9,717 bases of DNA from Chloroflexota bacterium (GCA_003648085.1 QMOC01000048.1:1-9717), one strand, 5' to 3'. Numbered from the stretch's first letter, positions 1 to 6,952 are shown. The notes: generated from the letters alone by a model not told the origin. Made by a program: numbers and translations.

Positions 1-113
1 AGGACATCGTGTGGTGGACGCCGGAAGAGGTCGAGGAATGGCGCGGGGTGAGATCGCACTTCATCAACACAGCCCTACGGGAAGGGAAAGTGCTCTATGA
101 AAAGCCCACGTGA
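1..113 (+). CDS. C-terminus of a MNT-type nucleotidyltransferase (5'-partial)
   Basis: An open frame enters from the left edge (first full codon at 3) and ends at TGA 111-113, giving about 36 residues. The tail contains TPEEVEEWRGV and FINTALREGKVLYEKP. This strongly resembles the last third of small bacterial nucleotidyltransferase-domain proteins, where a V(V/W)TPEEVEEWR segment is followed by a helix ending in REGxVLYE. In that family these proteins are encoded just upstream of a HEPN-domain partner and act as the antitoxin half. The catalytic GS...DxD part lies outside the window, so activity cannot be judged. The next ORF starts inside this one (ATG at 97), the usual overlapping MNT-HEPN arrangement. 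Recognition is by pattern memory only. Confidence 0.7.
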   Translation, partial: DIVWWTPEEVEEWRGVRSHFINTALREGKVLYEKPT

Positions 114-171
114 GCATGCCCTGAGCCTGCTGAAAGTTGCTCAAATCATCAAACACCCAGATATAACCTGA
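97..171 (+). pseudogene. Truncated HEPN-domain toxin stub (24 codons)
   Basis: ATG at 97 overlaps the end of the nucleotidyltransferase by 17 nt and is read in another frame. It encodes MKSPREHALSLLKVAQ followed by eight more residues, then TGA at 169-171. The start position, the overlap and the amphipathic REHALxLLxxAQ helix match the beginning of HEPN proteins (PF05168 type) paired with such nucleotidyltransferases. These proteins are normally about 120-140 residues. No continuation of a HEPN fold is visible in any frame before the EF-G-like gene begins 19 nt later. I infer that most of the gene, including the R-x4-6-H RNase motif, has been deleted. An unrelated short ORF cannot be excluded. 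Confidence 0.55.
137..167 (+). promoter_or_regulatory. Candidate promoter for the EF-G-like gene
   Basis: A locally AT-rich island stands out from the GC-rich surroundings. TTGCTC (137-142) and TATAAC (162-167) resemble -35 and -10 boxes, but the spacer is 19 nt, which is longer than ideal. It would give a leader of about 17-20 nt before ATG 191. This rests on motif resemblance only. Confidence 0.25.
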
Positions 172-190
172 AAGGGGGATTGCGATTTCT

Positions 191-2257
191 ATGAAGGAGT
201 ACCATACCGAGCAATTACGTAACATCGTTCTGCTGGGACATGGCAGTTCTGGCAAAACTTCGCTGGCGGAGGCGATGCTCTTCGCCAGTGGCGCGATTAA
301 CCGCCTGGGGCGGGTCGAGGACGGCACAACCGTCGCCGACTTCGACGAGGAGGAGACCCGTCGCCACATCTCGCTCAACCTGGCTCTCGTCCCTGCCGAG
401 TGGGAGGGCTGCAAGATTAACGTATTGGATACTCCCGGCTATACCGACTTCGTCGGCGAGGTCAAGAGCGCGGTGCGAGTGGCCGACCTGGCGCTGATCC
501 TGGTGGACGCTATGGCCGGCGTCGAGGTGGGGACGGAGTTGGTCTGGAATTTCGCCGAGGAACAGGGGTTGCCCCGCATGGTGGTCATTAACAAGATGAA
601 CCGGGAGAACGCCAACCTGGACCGCGCATTGGAGGCGCTGCAAGAAGCGTTTGGGCAGAACTTCGTTCTCGTCCAACTCCCCGTTGGCACGGAGGGGAAG
701 TTCGCGGGCGTGGTGGACCTGGTGAAGATGCAGGCGCTGATGGGTCCCGAAGGGAAGGCCACGGAGATCCCGGCCGACCTGGCTGATCGGGCAGAGGAGG
801 CCCGCGTTCAGTTGGTCGAGGCCGCCGCCGAGGCAGACGATGAACTCATTATGAAATATCTGGAAGGGGAGGAATTGACCGAGGAGGAGATCCGGCGGGG
901 TTTGCGCGCTGCTACCTTCAACGGGACAGTCATCCCCGTCCTGGTGACGGCGGCGACGGCGAACCTGGGCACGCGGGCGCTGCTGGATGCACTCGTCGCT
1001 TACGCACCCTCACCGGCCGACCGGGGATCGGTCACAGCGCAGGGGCCGGCGGGCGAGGAGCAGATCGAGCCCAACGACCTGGCTCCGCTGGCGGCGCTGG
1101 TCTTTAAGACGACCGCTGACCCCTACGTGGGCAAACTGACCTACTTCCGCGTCTACGGCGGGATGATGAAGTCGGATAGCCGTGTCTACAACAGCCGGGC
1201 CGAGGAGGAGGAGCGGCTGGGCCAACTCTACGTGATGCGCGGCAAGGAGCAGATCCCGGTGCCCCACCTGCACGCCGGCGACATCGGCGCAGTGGCCAAG
1301 TTGACCCACACGCTCACCGGCGATACGCTGTGCGACAAAGGCCACCCCGTAAGCCTGCCCGGCCCGGTCTTCCCATCCCCTCTCTTTGCCGTGGCCGTCA
1401 GACCCAGGAGCAAGGCCGACCAAGCTAAACTGGCGCCCACACTGACCCGCATCTGCGAGGAGGATCCCACGCTACGCTGGCACCAGGAGCCCAGCACGCG
1501 GGAGACGATCTTGGAGGGGATGGGTGAGGCTCACGTGGACATTGCTGTGCGCCGAATGGAGAACCGCTTCGGTGTCGGCGTCGAGACCGCCATTCCCAAG
1601 GTGCCCTATCGAGAGACGATCACCCGCGTCCATGCCGATCAGTATCGGCACAAAAAGCAGACCGGCGGCGCGGGCCAGTTCGCCGAGGTGCACATGCGGC
1701 TGGAGCCGTTGCCCCGCGACACCGGCTTCGAGTACGAGTGGGAGGTCTTCGGCGGAGCCATCTCACGCTCTTTCGAGGGCTCCATCGAAAAGGGCATCAA
1801 GACGGCAATGGCCCAGGGCGTCATCGCCGGCTATCCGGTCACCGACGTCAAGGCCGTGGTCTACGACGGCAAAGAGCACCCGGTGGACTCCAAGGACATC
1901 GCCTTCCAAATTGCCGGGCGAGAGGTGTTCAAGAAGGTGATGCTGGGTGCCGGGCCGGTGTTGTTGGAGCCTATTTATAAAGTGACGATCACCGTGCCGG
2001 AGGAGTACACCGGCGACATCATGGGCGACCTGAACACGAAGCGGGCGCAGGTGCAAGGGATGGAGCAACGCGGCGGTAAGAGCGTCATCACGGCGCTGGT
2101 GCCGTTGGCGGAGATGCAGCGCTACGCCACCGACCTGCGCAGCCTGACCCAGGGCCGGGGCATCTTCTCGATGGAGTTCGATCATTACGAGGAGGTGCCG
2201 TCGCATCTGGCGCAGCAGATTATCGAGGCGCACAAGCGGGAGAGGGAGACAAGGTGA
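191..2257 (+). CDS. EF-G-like translational GTPase (EF-G2 type)
   Basis: A 688-residue protein with the full EF-G domain order: G domain (about 1-275), domain II (about 295-385), III (about 400-475), IV (about 478-600, with KKQTGGAGQF) and V (about 600-680). The P-loop is GHGSSGKTS (16-24) and G3 is DTPGYTDF (80-87). The catalytic His of standard EF-G (DTPGH) is therefore Tyr84, as in the EF-G2 subfamily of Thermus and many Chloroflexota. Switch I has RHISL where EF-G has RGITI. The guanine-recognition motif NKxD reads NKMN (134-137), and G5 is TAAT (253-256). The length, the Tyr and the MKEY...RN start mark the EF-G2-like group rather than canonical FusA or TetM-type protection proteins. It would act on the ribosome, but whether in translocation, recycling or a special condition is unknown. 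A purine-rich AAGGGGG sits about 13 nt before ATG 191. The gene stands alone between two toxin-antitoxin remnants. Confidence 0.92.
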   Translation: MKEYHTEQLRNIVLLGHGSSGKTSLAEAMLFASGAINRLGRVEDGTTVADFDEEETRRHISLNLALVPAEWEGCKINVLDTPGYTDFVGEVKSAVRVADLALILVDAMAGVEVGTELVWNFAEEQGLPRMVVINKMNRENANLDRALEALQEAFGQNFVLVQLPVGTEGKFAGVVDLVKMQALMGPEGKATEIPADLADRAEEARVQLVEAAAEADDELIMKYLEGEELTEEEIRRGLRAATFNGTVIPVLVTAATANLGTRALLDALVAYAPSPADRGSVTAQGPAGEEQIEPNDLAPLAALVFKTTADPYVGKLTYFRVYGGMMKSDSRVYNSRAEEEERLGQLYVMRGKEQIPVPHLHAGDIGAVAKLTHTLTGDTLCDKGHPVSLPGPVFPSPLFAVAVRPRSKADQAKLAPTLTRICEEDPTLRWHQEPSTRETILEGMGEAHVDIAVRRMENRFGVGVETAIPKVPYRETITRVHADQYRHKKQTGGAGQFAEVHMRLEPLPRDTGFEYEWEVFGGAISRSFEGSIEKGIKTAMAQGVIAGYPVTDVKAVVYDGKEHPVDSKDIAFQIAGREVFKKVMLGAGPVLLEPIYKVTITVPEEYTGDIMGDLNTKRAQVQGMEQRGGKSVITALVPLAEMQRYATDLRSLTQGRGIFSMEFDHYEEVPSHLAQQIIEAHKRERETR

Positions 2258-2269
2258 GATAAAAGGGCA

Positions 2270-2350
2270 ATGGAGCCGACAACTGGCGAGGAACACATTG
2301 CAGAGATCCGCCGGGAAATGTGGGAGCACTTCGGCGAGCGGGAGTTCTAA
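2270..2350 (+). CDS. Short antitoxin-like ORF, probably a remnant (26 aa)
   Basis: ATG 2270 to TAA 2348 encodes a 26-residue acidic/basic helix-like peptide ending REMWEHFGEREF. It begins 12 nt after the EF-G-like stop and ends 4 nt before an ORF that looks like the head of a PIN toxin. Its position suggests that it is, or is part of, the antitoxin of that pair. Most such antitoxins are 60-90 residues, so this is likely truncated. I do not recognise the family with confidence. Confidence 0.35.
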   Translation: MEPTTGEEHIAEIRREMWEHFGEREF

Positions 2351-2354
2351 TCGG

Positions 2355-2390
2355 ATGGATGTTGTAACAGACACTCACGGTCTGAGATGA
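2355..2390 (+). pseudogene. N-terminal stub of a PIN-domain (VapC-like) toxin
   Basis: ATG 2355 starts MDVVTDTHGLR and stops at TGA 2388-2390. The string VVTDTHxL is the usual beginning of one large group of PIN toxins, typically followed by a Trp-x-Leu stretch. The Asp of TDTH is the first metal-binding acid of the PIN active site. Everything after the eleventh residue is missing: the SNF2 gene begins 6 nt later in the same frame. The stub is too short for certainty, but its place directly behind an antitoxin-like ORF supports the reading. Confidence 0.5.
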
Positions 2391-2396
2391 TCTACC

Positions 2397-5300
2397 TTGG
2401 TGACCGATCCACGTGCGACTTATCCAATTGATACCCTGGGCCTCTCCACCCGTGCCCGCAACGCGCTGGTGCGGGCGGGCATTACCACGGTGGAGGCCCT
2501 GGCCGCCCGCAGCGACGCCGAACTCCTGGTCCTGCGTGGCTTCGGCCCCACCTCGCTGGCACAGGTGCGGGAGCGACTGGCGGCGTGGGAGCGGGAGCAT
2601 CGGCCGGCCACGGGGATGCCGGCGGAGGAAGCGCGCGCAGAGGAGTCACGTGAAGGCGGTGATGCTCTCGCTTCTCTGCCGGGGCGGCGGGTGCTCCACG
2701 CCACCTGGCTCCCCGGTTCCCCAGGCCGTCTTTTCCTCTGGGGCGAGGGGGAGCCGCTGCCACCTCGCCGAGGGCGCACCCCCAAAACGCCGCCTCATCC
2801 CTTCCACGTACCGCCCGCTGCCCTGCGCGACGCGCTGCCCGGTCTCATCCCTGCCGCTGCGGATGAAGCACGGGTATTGGCCTCCTTGCCGGCGGTTGGC
2901 AATGATCCCCAGCCCAGCCCCCAACTCATCCGTGACTTCCTGGCCGAGGAACCCGAGGAGCCGACATCCCTCGGCATCTGGCGGGTGGATGGCCTGGCGC
3001 TCCCACCCCTGGATGCGCTGGCCCTGCTGAACGACCTCCCCCGCCCGGAGGACCTGGCCCCTCGCGTGGCGCTGGGCGCCGACCTGCGCTTCTGGTCGCT
3101 GGCGGGCAAACTGGCGCTGGAACTCCTGGCCCGGCAGCAGTTCGCCCCCACGCTGACCCGCCAGAACGGGACTTTCCGCGCCATCTGGGTGCCCGTCCTC
3201 GACCGGCCCGAGGACCTGCGGCGGGTGGAGCGGTTGGCGCAGGCGATGCCCCCCGTCTGCCGCGCCTTGACCCCCCTCCCTGGAGGGGTGAGGGCCGGGG
3301 AGGGGGGTGAGCCGCCCGCGCCCCGTGCCCTGCTCAAGGACTTCCTGGGCGCGCTGGTGGATGCGGCGGTGCGGGCCTGGGCCCCGCCGCTGCTCCAGGT
3401 CGTCACCCGGCGGGACGATCCCGCCCTGCGGGCCTGGCTGGCTGCCCTCTTCCGCAAGGACGGCGACCCGGTGGTGGACGCTCCCGCACGTGGCCTGGAG
3501 AGATTCCACACCGAGGTCGCCCGCTGGCTGGAGCAACTCCTGGCCGGAGCGGAGGAGCCCTTCCGCATCTGCTTCCGCCTGGAGCCGCCCGCCCCGCCGG
3601 AGGACGAGGAAGAGGCGTTGGTGTGGGTGCCGTCGGATGGCTGGGCGCTGCGCTTCTTCCTCCAGGCCCGCGACGACCCCAGCCTGCTCGTCCCGGCGGC
3701 CCTGGTCTGGCGGGAGCGGGGCTCCACGCTGCGCTATCTGGATCGCCGCTTCGATAATCCCCAGGAGAAACTGCTGGCCGGGCTGGGCCAGGCGGCCCGG
3801 CTCTTCCCTCCGTTGCAAGAGAGCCTGCGTACCGCCCGCCCCGAAGCCTGCCACCTGGACACCGAGCAGGCGTACGTCTTCCTGCGCGAGGCGGCCCCGC
3901 TGCTGGAGCAGAGCGGCTTCGGCGTCCTGGTGCCTCAGTGGTGGAAGAGGCGCCATAAGCGGCTGGGCGTGCGCGCCACCATCTCCCCTGCCGACGGCAA
4001 GGGCATCCTGAACCTGAACGCGCTGGTGCGTTTCCGCTGGCAACTGGCCCTCGGCGACCAGACCGTAGACCCGGAAGAGTTCGCCCACCTGGCGGCGCTC
4101 AAACTGCCGCTGGTGCAGGTGCGCGGCGAGTGGGTCGAACTCCAACCGGAGCAGATCGAGGCCGCCATCCGCTTCTGGGAGAAGCGCGCTGCCGAGGAGG
4201 AGATGACGCTGCGGGAGGCGCTCCAGATGGGGTTGGCGGAGGAGGGCAAGGTCGGCGATCTGCCGGTCGTCGGCGTCGAGGCGCAGGGGTGGATACGCGA
4301 CCTGTTGCGCCGATTGAACGGTAGCGAGCCACTGACCGAACTCCCTCAGCCCCGGGGCTTCGTCGGCCAACTGCGCCCCTACCAGGTGCGCGGCTTCTCC
4401 TGGCTGGACTTCCTGCACCGCTGGGGCCTGGGGGCCTGCCTGGCCGACGACATGGGCCTGGGCAAGACTATCGAGACCATTGCCCTCATTCTGCACGATC
4501 TGGAGAACGGGCGGGCCGAGGGGCCGGTGTTGGTCATCTGCCCCACCTCCGTCGTGGGCAACTGGGCGCGGGAGATCGCGCGCTTCGCCCCGTCGCTGCG
4601 CGTGATGGTGCACCACGGCAGCGACCGAGCCAGCGGGGAGGAGTTCGCCGCCCGTGCCCGCCAGTCCCACGTCGTCATCAGCACCTACGCGCTGGCCCGC
4701 CGGGACGAGGAGACGCTGCGCGCGGTCAAGTGGGCCGGTGTCGTACTTGACGAAGCGCAGAACATCAAGAACCCTGCTGCCAAGCAGACCCAGGCCGTCC
4801 GCCGCCTCCAGGCCGGTTACCGCATCGCGCTCACCGGCACCCCGGTCGAAAACCGCCTCGCGGAACTGTGGTCCATCATGCAGTTCCTCAACCCCGGCTA
4901 TCTGGGCTCACAGAAGGCGTTCCGCACCCGCTTTGCCCGGCCCATCGAGCGCTACCAGGATCAGGAGGCGGCGGCGCGGCTGCGGAAACTGGTCCGCCCC
5001 TTCATCCTGCGCCGCGTCAAGACCGACCCCACCATCATTCAGGACCTGCCGGAGAAACTGGAGAACAAGGTCTACTGCACGCTCACGCCGGAGCAGGCGA
5101 CGCTTTACCAGGCGGTGGTCGAGGATGCGATGCTCCAGGTGGAGGAGGCGAAGGGCATCCAGCGCAAGGGGCTGGTGCTCTCGATGCTTCTGCGGTTGAA
5201 GCAGATCTGCAACCACCCGGCGCAGTTCCTGGGCGACGGCTCCGCGCTGCCCGGCCGCTCCGGCAAACTGGCCCGCCTGGGAGAGATGCTAGAAGAGGTG

Positions 5301-5801
5301 TTGTCGGTCGGCGAGCGGGCGCTGGTCTTCACCCAATTCGCCGAGATGGGCGCGCTCCTGCAGAAATACCTGCAGGACCTCTTCGGCGGTGAGGTGCTGT
5401 TCCTCTACGGTGGCACACCGGCCAGGCAGCGCGATCGGATGATCGCTCGCTTCCAGGAGGAGCGGCACGGCCCGGCGATTTTCGTCCTCTCGCTCAAGGC
5501 GGGCGGCCTGGGGCTGAACCTGACCCGCGCCAATCACGTCTTCCACTTCGACCGCTGGTGGAACCCGGCCGTGGAGAACCAGGCCACCGACCGGGCCTTC
5601 CGTATCGGGCAGACGAAGGACGTGTGGGTGCACAAGTTCGTCTGCGTCGGCACGCTGGAGGAGCGGATTGACGAATTGATCGAGAGCAAGAAGGCGCTGG
5701 CGGAGAGCGTCATCGGCACAGGGGAGGCCTGGCTCACGGAACTGAGCACCGATCAGTTACGGGAACTGGTCACCTTGAGTCGTGAAGCAGTAGGGGATTA
5801 A
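2397..5801 (+). CDS. SNF2-family DNA-dependent ATPase with N-terminal alpha-CTD-like domain
   Basis: An 1134-residue protein. Residues about 10-62 form a helix-hairpin-helix unit (IDTLGLSTRARNALVRAGI ... LRGFGPTSLAQVRERL) closely resembling the C-terminal domain of RNA polymerase alpha. A long GC-rich middle follows. A segment at about 510-615 fits the SNF2-associated domain (DUF3670 type). The ATPase core starts near FVGQLRPYQ (655). Motif I is DDMGLGKT (684-691, Lys690), motif II is DEAQ (785-788), motif III is LTGTPVENRLAELW, and motif VI is QATDRAFRIGQ (1062-1072). All catalytic motifs look intact. The family remodels or translocates on DNA or nucleoprotein using ATP; the bacterial role of this subgroup is poorly known. 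An in-frame TGA at 2388 forces the start to TTG 2397 or GTG 2400. No good ribosome-binding site is seen there, so the native leader may have been lost. Residues 292-304 are encoded by a palindromic repeat. The SWIM partner gene lies downstream. Confidence 0.93.
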   Translation: MVTDPRATYPIDTLGLSTRARNALVRAGITTVEALAARSDAELLVLRGFGPTSLAQVRERLAAWEREHRPATGMPAEEARAEESREGGDALASLPGRRVLHATWLPGSPGRLFLWGEGEPLPPRRGRTPKTPPHPFHVPPAALRDALPGLIPAAADEARVLASLPAVGNDPQPSPQLIRDFLAEEPEEPTSLGIWRVDGLALPPLDALALLNDLPRPEDLAPRVALGADLRFWSLAGKLALELLARQQFAPTLTRQNGTFRAIWVPVLDRPEDLRRVERLAQAMPPVCRALTPLPGGVRAGEGGEPPAPRALLKDFLGALVDAAVRAWAPPLLQVVTRRDDPALRAWLAALFRKDGDPVVDAPARGLERFHTEVARWLEQLLAGAEEPFRICFRLEPPAPPEDEEEALVWVPSDGWALRFFLQARDDPSLLVPAALVWRERGSTLRYLDRRFDNPQEKLLAGLGQAARLFPPLQESLRTARPEACHLDTEQAYVFLREAAPLLEQSGFGVLVPQWWKRRHKRLGVRATISPADGKGILNLNALVRFRWQLALGDQTVDPEEFAHLAALKLPLVQVRGEWVELQPEQIEAAIRFWEKRAAEEEMTLREALQMGLAEEGKVGDLPVVGVEAQGWIRDLLRRLNGSEPLTELPQPRGFVGQLRPYQVRGFSWLDFLHRWGLGACLADDMGLGKTIETIALILHDLENGRAEGPVLVICPTSVVGNWAREIARFAPSLRVMVHHGSDRASGEEFAARARQSHVVISTYALARRDEETLRAVKWAGVVLDEAQNIKNPAAKQTQAVRRLQAGYRIALTGTPVENRLAELWSIMQFLNPGYLGSQKAFRTRFARPIERYQDQEAAARLRKLVRPFILRRVKTDPTIIQDLPEKLENKVYCTLTPEQATLYQAVVEDAMLQVEEAKGIQRKGLVLSMLLRLKQICNHPAQFLGDGSALPGRSGKLARLGEMLEEVLSVGERALVFTQFAEMGALLQKYLQDLFGGEVLFLYGGTPARQRDRMIARFQEERHGPAIFVLSLKAGGLGLNLTRANHVFHFDRWWNPAVENQATDRAFRIGQTKDVWVHKFVCVGTLEERIDELIESKKALAESVIGTGEAWLTELSTDQLRELVTLSREAVGD
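3270..3308 (+). repeat. Palindromic G-rich repeat inserted in frame in the SNF2 gene
   Basis: Arms 3270-3280 (ACCCCCCTCCC) and 3298-3308 (GGGAGGGGGGT) are perfect reverse complements of 11 bp with a 17-nt loop. A competing inner hairpin pairs 3273-3279 with 3282-3288 (7 bp). The sense strand also carries four G-runs (3285-3288, 3291-3293, 3297-3300, 3302-3307), a G-quadruplex-capable pattern. The encoded low-complexity peptide is TPLPGGVRAGEGGE. The sequence style matches dispersed intergenic palindromes of Chloroflexota-like genomes, so this looks like a mobile palindrome tolerated in a linker. Confidence 0.6.
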
Positions 5802-5919
5802 CCTGGAGTGGACGCCCAAAGTGGCACATTGCCGGTCAACGGGCAAACACCGCGGGAGATCATCGCTAGTGGGCTGTAGTGCAAGTTCCGCACGAAATGG
5901 GATGCATTGCCGCCGCCTC
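5802..5919 (+). other. Intergenic stretch with a possible 23-codon ORF
   Basis: After the SNF2 stop there is no recognisable gene. One short frame with a GTG start (5808-5879) would encode a peptide containing LPVNGQTPREIIASGL. It has no clear family, so it may be another small-gene remnant or chance. The segment GTGC...GCAC (about 5879-5893) can form a weak 4-bp stem. The remainder leads into the hairpin cluster. Confidence 0.3.
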
Positions 5920-6039
5920 GCCGGTGGATGAATCCACCGGCTAATGCAGGTGAAAGCGCGGTGAACCGCGCTCCCGGCCGGGTTTCAGCCCGGTTTACCG
6001 GGCTTCGATGCTACTCAGCCGGGCGATTCATCGCCCGGC
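5920..6039 (+). repeat. Cluster of REP-like hairpins with TGAA/TTCA loops
   Basis: Four hairpins lie in 120 nt. (1) 5920-5929 pairs with 5932-5941, a perfect 10 bp, or 9 bp with a TGAA loop. (2) 5955-5962 pairs with 5965-5972, a perfect 8 bp, or 7 bp with a TGAA loop. (3) 5978-5983 pairs with 5988-5993 around a TTCA loop with one G-T pair. This one competes with 5987-5993 paired to 5998-6004 (7 bp, TTTA loop). (4) 6018-6027 pairs with 6030-6039, a perfect 10 bp, or 9 bp with a TTCA loop. TGAA and TTCA are reverse complements, so the units look like one family in both orientations. No T-tract follows any stem, which argues against intrinsic termination. They may be extragenic palindromes that shape the SNF2-SWIM transcript. 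Confidence 0.7.
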
Positions 6040-6061
6040 ATGGGCCGAGGAGTTCGTCTGA

Positions 6062-6952
6062 ATGAGTCGCAGGAGATACAACAATTACTGGGGCTATTTC
6101 CCCAAATCCACACCCATCCCGGTCAAGGATGGCATTAAAGCACGTACGCAGCGCGGGAGATTCGGAAAAAACTGGTGGGCGCGGCGCTGGATTGCGGTCC
6201 TCGAGTCCTTCGGGTGGAGCAATCGTTTACAGCGTGGCCGCACCTATGCCCGCAAAGGCCAGGTGCTGAACATTGATGTGCGCCCGGGGCTGGTCACCGC
6301 CCGCGTGCAGGGCTCCCGCCGCAGACCCTACAGCGTGCGTATTGAGATCAGACCACTGAGCGAGGAGCAGTGGGGGCGGGCGATTGATGCGATGGCGGGG
6401 CAGGCGCTCTTCGCCGCCCAACTCCTGGCCGGCGAGATGCCGCCGGAGATCGAGGAGGCGTTCAAAGCCGCCAGGGTCTCTCTCTTCCCCGCCAGCGGCG
6501 ACATCGAGATGAGTTGTTCCTGCCCCGATTGGGCCGTCCCCTGCAAGCACATCGCCGCCGTCTACTACCTGCTGGGGGAGGAATTTGACCGCGACCCCTT
6601 CCTCCTGTTCACGCTGCGGGGCCGCACCCGCGAGCAGGTGATGGAGGCGTTGCGCGCCCGCCGCGCCGCCGGTGCCCCGTCCATCGAGGAGGCCGCACCG
6701 GTGGAGGAGCCGGAGCCGCAGGCGGAGCCCCTGGATGCAGCCCTTCCCCGTTTCTGGGACCCGGGGGAAAGCCTGGGCGGCTTCCACGTGACCATCGCGC
6801 CGCCAGCGGTGGAGACGGCGCTTTTGAAGCGGCTGGGGCCGCCGCCTTTCTCCCGCCGACCGGAGGCATTCGTCAGCACGCTTACCCTGGTCTACGCCGC
6901 CGTCACCGACCGGGCGCTGGCGCTGGCCTTCGGGGAGGGCGAAAGTGGTTGA
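6062..6952 (+). CDS. SWIM zinc-finger protein, SNF2 partner
   Basis: A 296-residue protein. The N-terminus is basic and aromatic (NNYWGYFP; KNWWARRWIAVLESFG at about 36-51), followed by a beta-rich RGRTYARKGQVLNIDV segment typical of these proteins. The SWIM motif CxC-x6-CxH is complete: Cys152, Cys154, Cys161, His163 in CSCPDWAVPCKH. SWIM fingers bind zinc and mediate DNA or protein contacts. In many bacteria a protein of this type is encoded next to a SNF2 ATPase carrying the DUF3670-type domain, so a joint complex is likely but not shown here. An acidic, proline-rich linker (about 207-225) precedes the C-terminal region. ATG 6062 has a GAGGAG ribosome site at 6047-6052 (9-nt spacing). The stop lies 19 nt before the response-regulator start, suggesting co-transcription. 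Confidence 0.88.
   Translation: MSRRRYNNYWGYFPKSTPIPVKDGIKARTQRGRFGKNWWARRWIAVLESFGWSNRLQRGRTYARKGQVLNIDVRPGLVTARVQGSRRRPYSVRIEIRPLSEEQWGRAIDAMAGQALFAAQLLAGEMPPEIEEAFKAARVSLFPASGDIEMSCSCPDWAVPCKHIAAVYYLLGEEFDRDPFLLFTLRGRTREQVMEALRARRAAGAPSIEEAAPVEEPEPQAEPLDAALPRFWDPGESLGGFHVTIAPPAVETALLKRLGPPPFSRRPEAFVSTLTLVYAAVTDRALALAFGEGESG

Noticed and set aside
191..2257. EF-G-like protein as a TetM-type ribosomal protection protein
   Set aside because: The N-terminus, DTPGY motif and domain IV/V sequence match EF-G2-like factors, and no resistance-type context is present.
2646..4670. Long open frame on the - strand (674 codons) opposite the SNF2 gene
   Set aside because: It is an antisense shadow of GC-rich codons. 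The + strand carries a complete set of SNF2 motifs, and the antisense product is low-complexity Gln/Arg/Gly-rich with no domain.
5920..6039. Hairpin cluster read as a CRISPR array
   Set aside because: The units differ in sequence, are short palindromes, and lack equal direct repeats with unique spacers. No cas gene is nearby.
6018..6039. Strong 10-bp hairpin as an intrinsic terminator of the SNF2 transcript
   Set aside because: No T-tract follows the stem, and the SWIM gene starts soon after in the same direction.
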